Assembly: GCF_003572205.1 (NCBI RefSeq)
Contig: NZ_QXNY01000002.1
Location: 1-64,000, forward strand
From: Algihabitans albus
Lineage (GTDB): Bacteria > Pseudomonadota > Alphaproteobacteria > Kiloniellales > DSM-21159
Direction: 5' to 3'
DNA: 64,000 bases
The translations under genes and the position numbers were made by a program. Shown here piece after piece: positions 1-7,283 of this stretch; the stretch's first letter is position 1, and each line of letters opens with the position of its first letter. The notes under the pieces are model-generated. The model was given only the letters and a program-made list of their open reading frames with translations, was not told where the DNA came from and made no database searches.

Positions 1-1
1 C

Positions 2-133
2 CCGCGCGGCAGCGAGCGCCTGCGCATCACACCCGGACCGCTCCACAGCGACCAGGACCTCGACAATCTCATAACAGCCCTCACAACCATCTGGAAACAG
101 ATGGACGTGCTTTGCAGGACGGCGGCGGAGTAG
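2..133 (+). CDS. hemA: 5-aminolevulinate synthase, C-terminal end (partial)
   Basis: The last 43 codons of a gene entering from the left edge, ending at TAG 131-133. The translated segment contains RGSERLRITPGPLHSDQDLD followed by a short helix ending in IWKQMDV, the C-terminal signature of the PLP-dependent ALA synthase (C4 or Shemin pathway), which condenses glycine and succinyl-CoA into the first tetrapyrrole precursor. Its position directly before bchE fits supply of precursor to bacteriochlorophyll. A strong intrinsic terminator follows at 184. Only the tail is visible, so catalytic residues cannot be checked. Confidence 0.85.
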   Translation, partial: PRGSERLRITPGPLHSDQDLDNLITALTTIWKQMDVLCRTAAE

Positions 134-183
134 TCCTCGGTCGTCCGGTCTTTGCGGCGCACCTCACCGCGCCGCGGACCTTG

Positions 184-221
184 GGGGCCGCTTCTGTTTA
201 CAGAGCGGCCCCTCACTTTTT
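184..221 (+). terminator. intrinsic terminator after hemA
   Basis: A 9-bp stem of GGGGCCGCT (184-192) with AGCGGCCCC (204-212), extended inside by CTG/CAG, is followed by CACTTTTT (214-221). It lies 50 nt after the hemA stop and separates hemA from bchE transcription. Confidence 0.8.
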
Positions 222-289
222 CGTCGCCCCTTCTGTCGCTTATCGGTCCGAAGTTTTCCGACGTACGCCTCCTGGCTTTCTCTGACGCA

Positions 290-307
290 TGTCAATGTGA
301 ATTGACG
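290..307 (+). promoter_or_regulatory. imperfect PpsR/CrtJ-like palindrome upstream of bchE
   Basis: A perfect 6-bp inverted repeat, GTCAAT-GTGA-ATTGAC (291-306), sits 50 nt before the bchE start. In the TGT-N12-ACA register it reads TGT (290-292) ... ACG (305-307), one base off the PpsR consensus. The location fits redox or light control of bchE, but the mismatch and the absence of a convincing -10 element keep this tentative. Confidence 0.35.
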
Positions 308-356
308 TTTTCGCTGTTAAGCAAATCGGACAGTCCGCAGTAGGGAGGTCCGGTCC

Positions 357-2075
357 ATGCGTATCCTTCTCATCCACCCCAACTATCACTCGGGCGGCGC
401 GGAAATCGCCGGAAACTGGCCGCCGGCTTGGGCTGCCTATCTGTCGGGTGCCTTGCGGGCGGCGGGTTACGACGACATCCACTTCATCGACGCCATGACC
501 GACGACCTCTCGGAGGAGCTGCTTCGTGCGCTGTTGGCCGAGCAGAAACCGGATCTGGTCGGCGCCACGGCGATCACACCCTCGATCTACAAGGCCGAAC
601 GTGCGCTTCAGATCGCCAAGGAACTGCACCCGGACTGCGTTACGGTGCTGGGCGGCATCCATGCGACCTTCATGTATCAGCAGGTGCTGAGCGAAGCGCC
701 CTGGATCGACGTGATCGCGCGTGGCGAGGGTGAAGCGGTGATCCAGAATCTGGCACGGGCGGTGGAGGCGGGCCGCTGGCCGGCCGCGGCCCGCGAGATC
801 CGTGGTCTCGCCTTCGCGGAGGGGGATAAGATTGTTGCCACGCCGGCGGAACCTCCGGTCGAGGATCTGGAGAAGATCGAGCCGGATTGGGGCGTGTTGG
901 AATGGGACAAGTACGTCTACATTCCGACCGGGACTCGTGTGGCGATCCCCAATATGGCGCGCGGCTGCCCCTTCACCTGCAGCTTTTGCAGCCAGTGGAA
1001 GTTCTGGCGGAACTATCGCGTGCGCGAGCCGAAAAAGGTAGTCGACGAGATTGAGACCCTGGTGCGCGATCATAGGGTAGGTTTCTTCATCCTTGCCGAC
1101 GAAGAGCCTACGATTCACCGCAAGAAGTTCATCGAGTTCTGCGAAGAATTGGAGCGCCGCGACCTGCCGGTGCGCTGGGGGATCAACACCCGCGTCACCG
1201 ATATTCTGCGCGACGAGGAGTACCTGCCGCTCTATCGACGTGCCGGCCTAATTCATGTTTCGCTCGGTACCGAGGCGGCGGCGCAACTCAAACTCGACCG
1301 CTTCAACAAGGAAACGACCGTCGCCGAGAACAAGAAGGCGATCGAACTGCTGCGCAAGCACGGGATCGTCGCCGAGGCGCAGTTCATCGTCGGTCTGGAG
1401 AATGAGACGGCCGAGACGCTGGAAGAGACCTACCGCATGGCGCTCGACTGGAAGCCCGATATGGCCAACTGGGCAATGTATACGCCTTGGCCCTTCTCGG
1501 ACCTCTTCCAGGAACTCGGCGAGAAGGTCGAAATCTTCGACTACGAGAAGTACAACTTCGTGACGCCGATCATCAAACCGGAGGCGCTCGAGCGCGAAGA
1601 GCTGCTCGACCGGGTGATGAACAACTACCGGCGCTTCTACATGCGCAAGTCTTTCCTGAGCTATCCCTGGATCCGCAACAGGCAGAAGCGCAACTACAAG
1701 CTCGGTTGCCTCAAGGCCTTCCTGAAGTCGGGCGTGCAACGGACCTTCTACGACCTCGGCCGGGTCGGCTATTGGGGGCCGCAATCGAAGGCATCGGTCG
1801 ATTTCGGTTTCGATACGAGCCGCGGCCAGGGAGTACTCAAGCCCGTTGAAGCCACCGCCGCCGGTGCCGCCGATTGGCGCGCGGTACAGGATGCCACCCG
1901 CAAACGCGCCGATGCCGAGGCCACCCGCGCCCGCAAACGCCGCGAGGCGGAGAGGCTGGGTGTCTCCGTGCCGGCTGCCGCCGCGATGGCCTGCGGTGGC
2001 GGCAAGGAGCAACTCGGCGACGCAGCGATGGCTCAGATGTTCGAAAAGAGCGAGACGATCTCCGGTCCGGCGTAA
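357..2075 (+). CDS. bchE: Mg-protoporphyrin IX monomethyl ester oxidative cyclase, anaerobic (BchE)
   Basis: 572 aa radical-SAM/B12 enzyme that forms the isocyclic ring E of bacteriochlorophyll without O2, taking the oxygen from water. The N-terminus (about residues 1-140) is a cobalamin-binding Rossmann-like domain. The radical SAM CxxxCxxC motif is C204-C208-C211 in [11 protein letters not shown], followed by the SAM barrel and a C-terminal helical region. A start at 357 is supported by AGGGAGG 7 nt upstream. The C-terminal 80 residues are a charged, Ala/Arg-rich tail of low complexity. The stop overlaps the bchJ start (TAATG), so the two are translationally coupled. Confidence 0.95.
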   Translation: MRILLIHPNYHSGGAEIAGNWPPAWAAYLSGALRAAGYDDIHFIDAMTDDLSEELLRALLAEQKPDLVGATAITPSIYKAERALQIAKELHPDCVTVLGGIHATFMYQQVLSEAPWIDVIARGEGEAVIQNLARAVEAGRWPAAAREIRGLAFAEGDKIVATPAEPPVEDLEKIEPDWGVLEWDKYVYIPTGTRVAIPNMARGCPFTCSFCSQWKFWRNYRVREPKKVVDEIETLVRDHRVGFFILADEEPTIHRKKFIEFCEELERRDLPVRWGINTRVTDILRDEEYLPLYRRAGLIHVSLGTEAAAQLKLDRFNKETTVAENKKAIELLRKHGIVAEAQFIVGLENETAETLEETYRMALDWKPDMANWAMYTPWPFSDLFQELGEKVEIFDYEKYNFVTPIIKPEALEREELLDRVMNNYRRFYMRKSFLSYPWIRNRQKRNYKLGCLKAFLKSGVQRTFYDLGRVGYWGPQSKASVDFGFDTSRGQGVLKPVEATAAGAADWRAVQDATRKRADAEATRARKRREAERLGVSVPAAAAMACGGGKEQLGDAAMAQMFEKSETISGPA

Positions 2076-2770
2076 TGAAGACGATGTCCCAGACTTGCGC
2101 GAAAGATCTGCCCGAAGCTGCGCCCAACCCAGAGAGCCTGCTCGGCGTTGCCGAGGCGGGGCCCTGCTGTTCACCCCTCGCTGGCCGCGCCGGCGCGCGG
2201 ATCGGCCCAAACAGTTTGATCCAGGTCGCCTCGGCTTTGGAGGTTACCGTCGGTGCCGAGAGAACGGCTTTGCTCTTCGCGGGGGCCGGACTGTCGCACC
2301 GTCTTGCCGTTCCGCCGCAGTCGCTGGTTCCCGAGCTCGAGGCCGTCCGTCTCCATGGCCATCTGCGGCGTTCACTCGGACTGCGGACTGCGCAGGCCGT
2401 AGCGCGGGAGGCGGGTCGCCGCACCGCCGACTACCTGCTGGCGCATCGCATTCCCAGGGTGGCGCAGATCGCCCTGAGACTGCTGCCCCGGCGCCTGGCG
2501 TCCCATCTTCTGGTCAAGGCGATCGGCCGAAACGCCTGGACTTTTGTCGGGAGCGGCGTCTTCGTCGGCCGGGGCGGACGGCCGGCGCGGCTTGCGGTCT
2601 TCGACGGCCCACTTTGTCGTGGCGTCACGGCTGATAGCCCGCTCTGCGACTACTATACTGCCACCTTCGAGCGGCTGTTTCGCAAGCTGGTCGACGCCGA
2701 CGCCTACGGTGTCGAAATCGACTGCCAGGCTTCCGGCGCACAGGTCTGTCGTTTCGAAATCCGCTTCTGA
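2075..2770 (+). CDS. bchJ: bacteriochlorophyll 4-vinyl reductase-like protein BchJ (V4R domain)
   Basis: 231 aa; the ATG at 2075 overlaps the bchE stop by one base. The middle region and the C-terminus (FVGSGVFVG, then VEIDCQASGAQVCRFEIRF) match the V4R fold, a small-molecule-binding domain with conserved Cys. BchJ was first linked to 8-vinyl reduction; later work in the field assigns that activity to BciA/BciB or chlorophyllide reductase and views BchJ as a substrate-handling or accessory protein. The bchE-bchJ order is common in purple bacteria. Confidence 0.88.
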   Translation: MKTMSQTCAKDLPEAAPNPESLLGVAEAGPCCSPLAGRAGARIGPNSLIQVASALEVTVGAERTALLFAGAGLSHRLAVPPQSLVPELEAVRLHGHLRRSLGLRTAQAVAREAGRRTADYLLAHRIPRVAQIALRLLPRRLASHLLVKAIGRNAWTFVGSGVFVGRGGRPARLAVFDGPLCRGVTADSPLCDYYTATFERLFRKLVDADAYGVEIDCQASGAQVCRFEIRF

Positions 2771-2906
2771 ACGGCCTCACGGCCAAGGTTGGGAGCGACG
2801 GTCGTACCACTCCTCCCGCCGAGCGTAGCCCGGCCGGGGGAGGGCGGAGTTATTGGCTCTGACTCACTGGCCCTAGCTCACTGGCCTTGGGCTGTCGGGC
2901 CTCGAC

Positions 2907-3293
2907 TTACTCGCCGCCTTGGGTCTTGAGATAGGCGATGACGTCGGCGACTTCCTGCTCGTCGCGGAGCTGGAAGGCCATGCGGCTGCCCTGAATGATT
3001 TCTCGCGGATTGGTCAGGTAGGACGGCAGCGTCTCCTCGGTCCAGGTGAAGTCGGCCTCTTGCAGGCCCTTCGAGTAGCGTGCGGCGAAAGCTTCGCTCG
3101 TCCCGGCGGCGCGCCCGTAGACGCCATAGAGGTTGGGGCCGACACGGGGTGGACCACCTTCCTCGATGGTGTGGCAAGCCTTGCACTTGTTGAACACCTG
3201 CTCGCCGGCGGCGGGATCGCCTTCCGCGAGAGCCGGTGCGGCGGTGAGAGAAAGCAGCGTGGCTGCCGTCGCAAGATACTTGTTCACAGGCAT
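2907..3293 (-). CDS. cytochrome c2-like class I c-type cytochrome
   Basis: 128 aa with a cleavable signal peptide (MPVNKYLATAATLLSLTAAPALA), so periplasmic. One haem site, C37-KA-C40-H41, and a distal Met ligand in SRMAF (M105). Size and motif order are those of small soluble cytochromes c2/c550, which reduce the photo-oxidised reaction centre or feed oxidases. It is transcribed toward bchJ (convergent) and away from the puc promoter. A decayed relative lies directly upstream at about 3333-3545. Confidence 0.85.
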   Translation of the reverse strand: MPVNKYLATAATLLSLTAAPALAEGDPAAGEQVFNKCKACHTIEEGGPPRVGPNLYGVYGRAAGTSEAFAARYSKGLQEADFTWTEETLPSYLTNPREIIQGSRMAFQLRDEQEVADVIAYLKTQGGE

Positions 3294-3332
3294 GAAGCAG
3301 TCCCCAGTGATTCACAGATATCTACAGTGTTA

Positions 3333-3545
3333 TCATCTATGGCAAAGCCGCTGAGTGACAAGCCCGTGGAAAGGGCGAGTGGAATCCTGCTCAAAGAAAC
3401 GATGCGTAGCCGAAGCGGTTCCGCCGCACGTCCGGGGCCGGCCCCAAGCCGGGACGGGGGCACCTTCTCCGAGGGTGTGGCAGACCTTGCAACTTTTGAA
3501 CGCTATATCATCCGCCGACAGCGTCATCGCTCGGCGAGAGCAGTT
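3333..3545 (-). pseudogene. decayed cytochrome c gene, frameshifted
   Basis: The minus-strand frame reads LSADDIAFKSCKVCHTLGEG, closely parallel to FNKCKACHTIEEGG of the intact cytochrome at 2907-3293, including a haem motif CKVCH. After about 3445 the frame loses similarity, and another frame continues with DVRRNRFGYASFL, resembling the next segment of a cytochrome c, before a stop. No signal peptide or complete frame can be assembled. I read it as the remnant of a second, paralogous cytochrome c. Confidence 0.6.
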
Positions 3546-3724
3546 ATGCGCATGCGCAAGGCAAGCGCCATCGTCAGGACTGGTTGCAAACGCGTCGCCG
3601 GCCACAGTTGGATGCCCTGTCGTGCAGCAATCAGCCAGCCGGGTATCGGAGCCTCTCCACAGCCTGTCACCTGCCGCGTGACCTCTGCGCGCCTCTCAGG
3701 TCTGCCTGAGTAATCCAGCTCAAC

Positions 3725-3742
3725 TGTAAAGTTTACATTACA
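3725..3742 (+). promoter_or_regulatory. PpsR/CrtJ-type box 1 (TGT-N12-ACA)
   Basis: TGT at 3725-3727 and ACA at 3740-3742 with exactly 12 bases between. The site lies upstream of the -35 element of the puc promoter. PpsR/CrtJ represses pigment and antenna genes aerobically and binds pairs of such sites. Confidence 0.65.
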
Positions 3743-3750
3743 CATATTAA

Positions 3751-3768
3751 TGTCATCTTATATTGACA
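3751..3768 (+). promoter_or_regulatory. PpsR/CrtJ-type box 2, overlapping the -35 element
   Basis: TGT at 3751-3753 and ACA at 3766-3768 with 12 bases between. The centre is 26 bp from box 1. The right half coincides with the TTGACA -35 hexamer, so occupancy would block RNA polymerase. Confidence 0.7.
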
Positions 3769-3791
3769 CTTTGTTACAGTACGACTAGGAT
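3763..3791 (+). promoter_or_regulatory. puc operon promoter
   Basis: TTGACA (3763-3768), a 17-nt spacer, then TAGGAT (3786-3791). The predicted start is near 3798, giving an untranslated leader of about 50 nt before pucB. This is the best sigma-70-like promoter in the region. Confidence 0.7.
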
Positions 3792-3849
3792 CTGAAGACC
3801 TGCCGAAGGAGTTGGTGGGTGCGCAAGATTGTGAGAGGAGAAAACTCCA

Positions 3850-4029
3850 ATGGCCCACGAGATACAAACGGCCGACTTGGACGACCCTGATCGGATTTGG
3901 CCGACTGGCCTGACGATCAGGGAATCGGAAGAGCTGCATAAGCACATCATCGATGGTGCGCGCGTGTTCTTCTTCATTTCTTTGATTGCCCACCTGCTGG
4001 CGTGGCTGTTTACGCCATGGGGTGGCTGA
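3850..4029 (+). CDS. pucB: light-harvesting LH2 beta chain
   Basis: 59 aa: a polar N-terminus, one membrane helix (about residues 36-55) and a short TPWGG tail. H30 in ELHKH and H48 in LIAHLLAW match the conserved His of beta chains; the latter is the expected ligand to the B850-type bacteriochlorophyll. R38 in the ARVFF segment matches the Arg after the G-x-R signature. The ribosome site AGAGGAG lies 9 nt before the ATG. It is followed after 14 nt by pucA. Confidence 0.93.
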   Translation: MAHEIQTADLDDPDRIWPTGLTIRESEELHKHIIDGARVFFFISLIAHLLAWLFTPWGG

Positions 4030-4043
4030 GGGGAGATTGAGTC

Positions 4044-4190
4044 ATGAACCAAGGAAGAATCTGGTGTGTCGTCAATCCGACGGTGGGTCTGCCGCTGTTC
4101 CTCGGGAGTGTCGCCCTAATTTCGCTTCTGGTGCACTTCTCGCTTCTATACAACACCTCCTGGTTTGCCGCCTTCTTCCAGGGCGGCTGA
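4044..4190 (+). CDS. pucA: light-harvesting LH2 alpha chain with Phe44-Phe45
   Basis: 48 aa, starting MNQGRIW like classical LH2 alpha chains. It has one membrane helix and H31 as bacteriochlorophyll ligand. It aligns without gaps to the well-known Rhodoblastus acidophilus alpha chain. At positions 44 and 45, where B850 complexes have Tyr-Trp or Tyr-Tyr hydrogen-bonded to the C3-acetyl groups, this protein has Phe-Phe. In LH2 such changes are known to shift the 850 nm band toward 820-830 nm, so a B800-820-like antenna is inferred. The chain ends at FFQGG and lacks the longer C-terminal tail of some relatives. Confidence 0.93.
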   Translation: MNQGRIWCVVNPTVGLPLFLGSVALISLLVHFSLLYNTSWFAAFFQGG

Positions 4191-4225
4191 CAGTGGATAT
4201 CGGTGTTCTCTAAAGACTGAGGCGC

Positions 4226-4287
4226 GGCAGGGACTCCGACTCGCGAGCGACATACACTGCGTGGCGCAAGAGTCCGGAGCACCTGCC
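4226..4287 (+). other. possible intercistronic stem-loop after pucA
   Basis: GGCAG-GGACTC (4226-4236) can pair with GAGTCC (4270-4275) and CTGCC (4283-4287), with a 7-nt bulge on the 3' side. Puc operons commonly have such structures after pucA, which keep antenna mRNA more abundant than the downstream genes. No T-tract follows. Confidence 0.35.
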
Positions 4288-4308
4288 GGTCTTCATGGGA
4301 GAGCAGGC

Positions 4309-5022
4309 ATGACGCCAACGGTACGGATTTTCGAGTCTGAGGCAGTCGCGCACGAAGCGGCTGCGAAGCTGTCTGAAGCTGGCTTCGGCAAGCTTAGGGT
4401 GCTGTCCGGAGAACGGAGCCCGGCAGGGGAGTATTCCTCGTCGCCACCGGATCCGGAAGCGATGGTTCGCGCAGCAGTCGGGGACGGGCTCCTGGCAGGC
4501 CGTCACATTTCGGTTTGCGTTCGGAATCTGCAGCGAGGGCGGTCGCTGGTGGCTGTCGCGACGAACTTCGGATTCGCGCAACAGGCCATCGAGATCATGG
4601 AGAACTGTGGTGCGGTCGACAGCGATTCCCTGCCGGCCTACTATCCGAGAAATCCCTCGCCCTTCTCCGATCTGCTCGGTCTTCCAACCTTGAGCCGCGC
4701 CGCGCCGGTCAGTGAGTTGAAGAGTGCGTCTTGGTTCTTTTCCTCTCTCTTCGGGTTTGGCCTGCTAAGCCGGAAGGCGGCACCGCTTTCGTCGCTGTTC
4801 GGCATGAAAGTCCTGAGCGACAGTAAGCGCGAGTGGAGGTCGAGCTTTGGTCTGCCGCTGCTTAGCAACAACCCGGCGCCACTTTCCTCCTCCGTCGGGA
4901 TGCGAACGCTTTCGGCCAGGAAACGATCGTGGACGCGGAGCTTCGGCTTCCCGATGCTGACGCGAAATCCCGCGCCCTTCTCATCACTACTTGGGATCGG
5001 CACGCTGATCAGACGCAGGTAG
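4309..5022 (+). CDS. puc-operon protein with seven alternating 16-residue repeats
   Basis: 237 aa, not recognised as a named family. The start at 4309 has GGGAGAG 5 nt upstream. Residues 1-110 form a soluble domain beginning TPTVRIFESEAVAHEAAAKL, reminiscent of small stress-protein (YflT/DUF1269-like) domains. From residue 115 the chain consists of seven repeats. Their invariant Gly residues fall at 124, 149, 165, 181, 197, 213 and 229, so the last six are exactly 16 apart. Odd repeats read like NPAPFSSLLGxxTLS and even ones like xxRxWxSSFGxPLLS. It is basic, Ser-rich and lacks a signal peptide or clear membrane helix. Its place between pucA and pucC implies a role in LH2 assembly, pigment loading or stability; that is inference. 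Confidence 0.85.
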   Translation: MTPTVRIFESEAVAHEAAAKLSEAGFGKLRVLSGERSPAGEYSSSPPDPEAMVRAAVGDGLLAGRHISVCVRNLQRGRSLVAVATNFGFAQQAIEIMENCGAVDSDSLPAYYPRNPSPFSDLLGLPTLSRAAPVSELKSASWFFSSLFGFGLLSRKAAPLSSLFGMKVLSDSKREWRSSFGLPLLSNNPAPLSSSVGMRTLSARKRSWTRSFGFPMLTRNPAPFSSLLGIGTLIRRR

Positions 5023-5110
5023 AGATAGAGTTGGGATCGCGGCCGAGCAGGGTGCCGGTTCTTCCTGTCCGTTGGTCTGCTCCAGCAGGTACGCGCTCGC
5101 GAGAGAGCAA

Positions 5111-6598
5111 ATGAGATACTTGGGTCGACGGTTGATGACTGTGTGGGAATCGCTCGGTTCCCGCTACATGCCCTTTGCCGATCTCGCCACGTCGGACTTA
5201 CCGCTTGGGCGCCTCGTCCGCCTGTCGCTGTTCCAGATCTCCGTCGGCATGACGCTGGTTCTTCTGGTCGGGACCCTCAACCGTGTCATGATCGTCGAAT
5301 TGGGAGTGCCTGCGGCGGTGGTCGGCATCATGATCGCCCTGCCGCTCGTCTTCGCGCCCTGCCGTGCCCTCATCGGCCACCGTTCTGACACGCATCGCTG
5401 CGAACTTGGTTGGCGACGGGTCCCCTTCATTTGGAGGGGTACGCTGCTGCAGTTCGGCGGTTTCGCCATCATGCCGTTCGCCTTGCTCGTTCTTGCCGGC
5501 AAGGGGCAAGCGGATACCGCCCCCATCTGGATCGGCCAATCGGCAGCCGCCCTGGCGTTTCTTCTCGTCGGGGCCGGCACGCACATCGTTCAGACGGTGG
5601 GTCTGGCGTTGGCAACCGACCTCACGCCGCCGAAGTCCCATCCCAGGGTCGTCGGTATGATGTACGTGATGCTCCTGATCGGCATGATGGTCAGCGCTTT
5701 GGTTTTCGGAGCGCTGCTTGCGGACTTTACGCCGGGACGGCTGGTTCAGGTCGTTCAGGGGGCAGCCGTGGCCTGTATAGTGCTGAACATGGTGGCGGTG
5801 TGGAAGCAGGAGACGCGACGCCCCCCACGCGGCGCAGCGCCAGCGGCGCCGGACCCGACATTCCGCGCATCCTGGACGCGCTTCTGCACGGGTGAGCATG
5901 CGGTGCGCCGTCTCGTCGTTGTCGGGCTTGGGACGATGGCGTTCGGCATGGCGGACATCTTACTCGAACCCTTCGGCGGCCAAGTCTTGAACTGGGAGGT
6001 CGCCGAGACGACGAAGCTCACGGCGCTCCTCGCGCTTGGGGGATTGCTGGGCTTCGCGTTTGCCTCCCGTGCTCTGGGGCAAGGGGGCGATCCCTACCGC
6101 ATGGCCCGCTATGGCGCTCTCTTGGGTCTGCCGGCCTTCGCATGTGTCATTCTTGCGGCGCCGACCGGGCTTTCCGCGGCTTTTCTGCTCGGCAATTTCC
6201 TGATCGGTTTCGCCGCCGCGGTTTTTGGCCACGGAACGCTAACTGCGACGATGAACCAAGCGCCGAGGGATCAGGCCGGTCTCGCGCTGGGCGCCTGGGG
6301 CGCGGTGCAGGCAACTGCTGCAGGCGTCGCGATGGCGCTTGGCGGTACCATCCGCGATCTCGTCGACGCCGTGGTGGACGTGACCGGGTCGTTCGGCGAG
6401 TTTGGAGATGCCGCAGGATACGTTACGGTCTATGCGTTGGAGGTCATCCTGCTGCTTGTCACAATCGTGGCTATTGGCTCACTGATCCAAAGCAGCGAGA
6501 GGGCCGGTCGCAGATTTGGCGTTGGCCCGCGCAGTATGTCCGTCAACCTACGGAAGCCGATCGATCCGATTGAGACTCGAGATGGGATGCTGCAATGA
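5111..6598 (+). CDS. pucC: PucC/LhaA-family MFS protein for light-harvesting complex assembly
   Basis: 495 aa integral membrane protein with about 12 helices. It has the family hallmarks near the N-terminus: LPLGRLVRLSLFQISVGMT, RVMIVELGVPA, and the cytoplasmic loop APCRALIGHRSD...WRRVPFIWRG. PucC is needed for accumulation of LH2 and is thought to deliver bacteriochlorophyll or chaperone nascent antenna chains. The ATG at 5111 (GAGAGAG 4 nt upstream) is preferred; ATG 5135 is an alternative. The stop overlaps the start of the deformylase gene by 4 nt (ATGA). Confidence 0.93.
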   Translation: MRYLGRRLMTVWESLGSRYMPFADLATSDLPLGRLVRLSLFQISVGMTLVLLVGTLNRVMIVELGVPAAVVGIMIALPLVFAPCRALIGHRSDTHRCELGWRRVPFIWRGTLLQFGGFAIMPFALLVLAGKGQADTAPIWIGQSAAALAFLLVGAGTHIVQTVGLALATDLTPPKSHPRVVGMMYVMLLIGMMVSALVFGALLADFTPGRLVQVVQGAAVACIVLNMVAVWKQETRRPPRGAAPAAPDPTFRASWTRFCTGEHAVRRLVVVGLGTMAFGMADILLEPFGGQVLNWEVAETTKLTALLALGGLLGFAFASRALGQGGDPYRMARYGALLGLPAFACVILAAPTGLSAAFLLGNFLIGFAAAVFGHGTLTATMNQAPRDQAGLALGAWGAVQATAAGVAMALGGTIRDLVDAVVDVTGSFGEFGDAAGYVTVYALEVILLLVTIVAIGSLIQSSERAGRRFGVGPRSMSVNLRKPIDPIETRDGMLQ

Positions 6599-7107
6599 GA
6601 CGACTTGATATTCTCGAGTATCCGGATCCGCGTCTACGCCTTCCTTCACGCAGGGTGACGACGTTCGATGAGAATCTGGTTCGACTGATCGAAGATATGA
6701 TCGAGACCCTTCGATTGACGAAGGCGATCGCGCTTTCAGCGCCACAGGTCGACGATCGCCGTGCAGTCCTGGTGATGGACCTCTCGGGCGATGGTTCGGC
6801 TCCGCAGGCTTTCGTGAACCCGGAGATTCTGTCCAAGGGTGCTTGGGGCCTCGTTGAAGAGAGCTGTCTCTCCTTGCCCGGTGTCGTCGGAAACGTCGTG
6901 CGAGCGACGGCGGTTCGAGTCCGGGCACAGGATCGGCAAGGCAGTACCTTCGAGCGAGATCTGGCGGGTATGGAAGCCGTCTGCCTGCAGCATGAGATGG
7001 ACCATCTTGTCGGCAAGCTCTTCGTCGATCGTCTTTCGCTGCTTCAGAAACTTAGGTTCCATGCCTTTGCGGGGAAGCGGGCACGCCGCCGCAGCACAGC
7101 GGCCTGA
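6595..7107 (+). CDS. def: peptide deformylase-like protein coupled to pucC
   Basis: 170 aa, the usual deformylase length. Motif 1 (normally GxGLAAxQ) is AIALSAPQ with Q51 kept. Motif 2 (EGCLS) is ESCLS with the metal-ligand C91. Motif 3 is QHEMDHL with H133, E134 and H137. All metal and catalytic residues are therefore present, while two normally invariant glycines are replaced, suggesting a divergent paralogue. Deformylases remove the formyl group from N-terminal Met. The 4-nt overlap with pucC makes it part of the puc operon. This is probably not the housekeeping copy, usually found next to fmt. Confidence 0.85.
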   Translation: MRRLDILEYPDPRLRLPSRRVTTFDENLVRLIEDMIETLRLTKAIALSAPQVDDRRAVLVMDLSGDGSAPQAFVNPEILSKGAWGLVEESCLSLPGVVGNVVRATAVRVRAQDRQGSTFERDLAGMEAVCLQHEMDHLVGKLFVDRLSLLQKLRFHAFAGKRARRRSTAA

Positions 7108-7111
7108 CCGG

Positions 7112-7129
7112 GTCCCTCGCAGGAGGGAC
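7112..7129 (+). other. hairpin after the puc operon
   Basis: GTCCCTC (7112-7118) pairs with GAGGGAC (7123-7129) across a GCAG loop, 5 nt after the deformylase stop. No T-tract follows, so it may be an mRNA 3' stabiliser or a Rho-associated end rather than a classical terminator. Nothing else is seen up to 7283. Confidence 0.4.
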
Positions 7130-7283
7130 TGCGCCGCGTGCGCGCGGGACGCTTGCCGGGCCGCACCAGTCGCGCGGTATGGGTCCTGTCGCTTCGCGAA
7201 CTCACCCAGTAGACCTGTTCGCTTGCCTGTGGCGAGATTGGGAAGAGCCGTAAAACTCACAAGAACGTCGCGCGTCTCACGCT

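Noticed and set aside
1248-2210. A 320-residue minus-strand open frame opposite bchE
   Set aside because: bchE has the radical SAM and B12 motifs on the plus strand; the antisense translation has none.
2771-2906. GC-rich region after bchJ considered as a terminator
   Set aside because: Several G/C runs can pair partly, but no clean stem with a T-tract is visible on either strand.
4165-4308. An extended N-terminus for the repeat protein, starting inside pucA
   Set aside because: ATG 4309 has a good ribosome site and the upstream codons overlap pucA without any domain.
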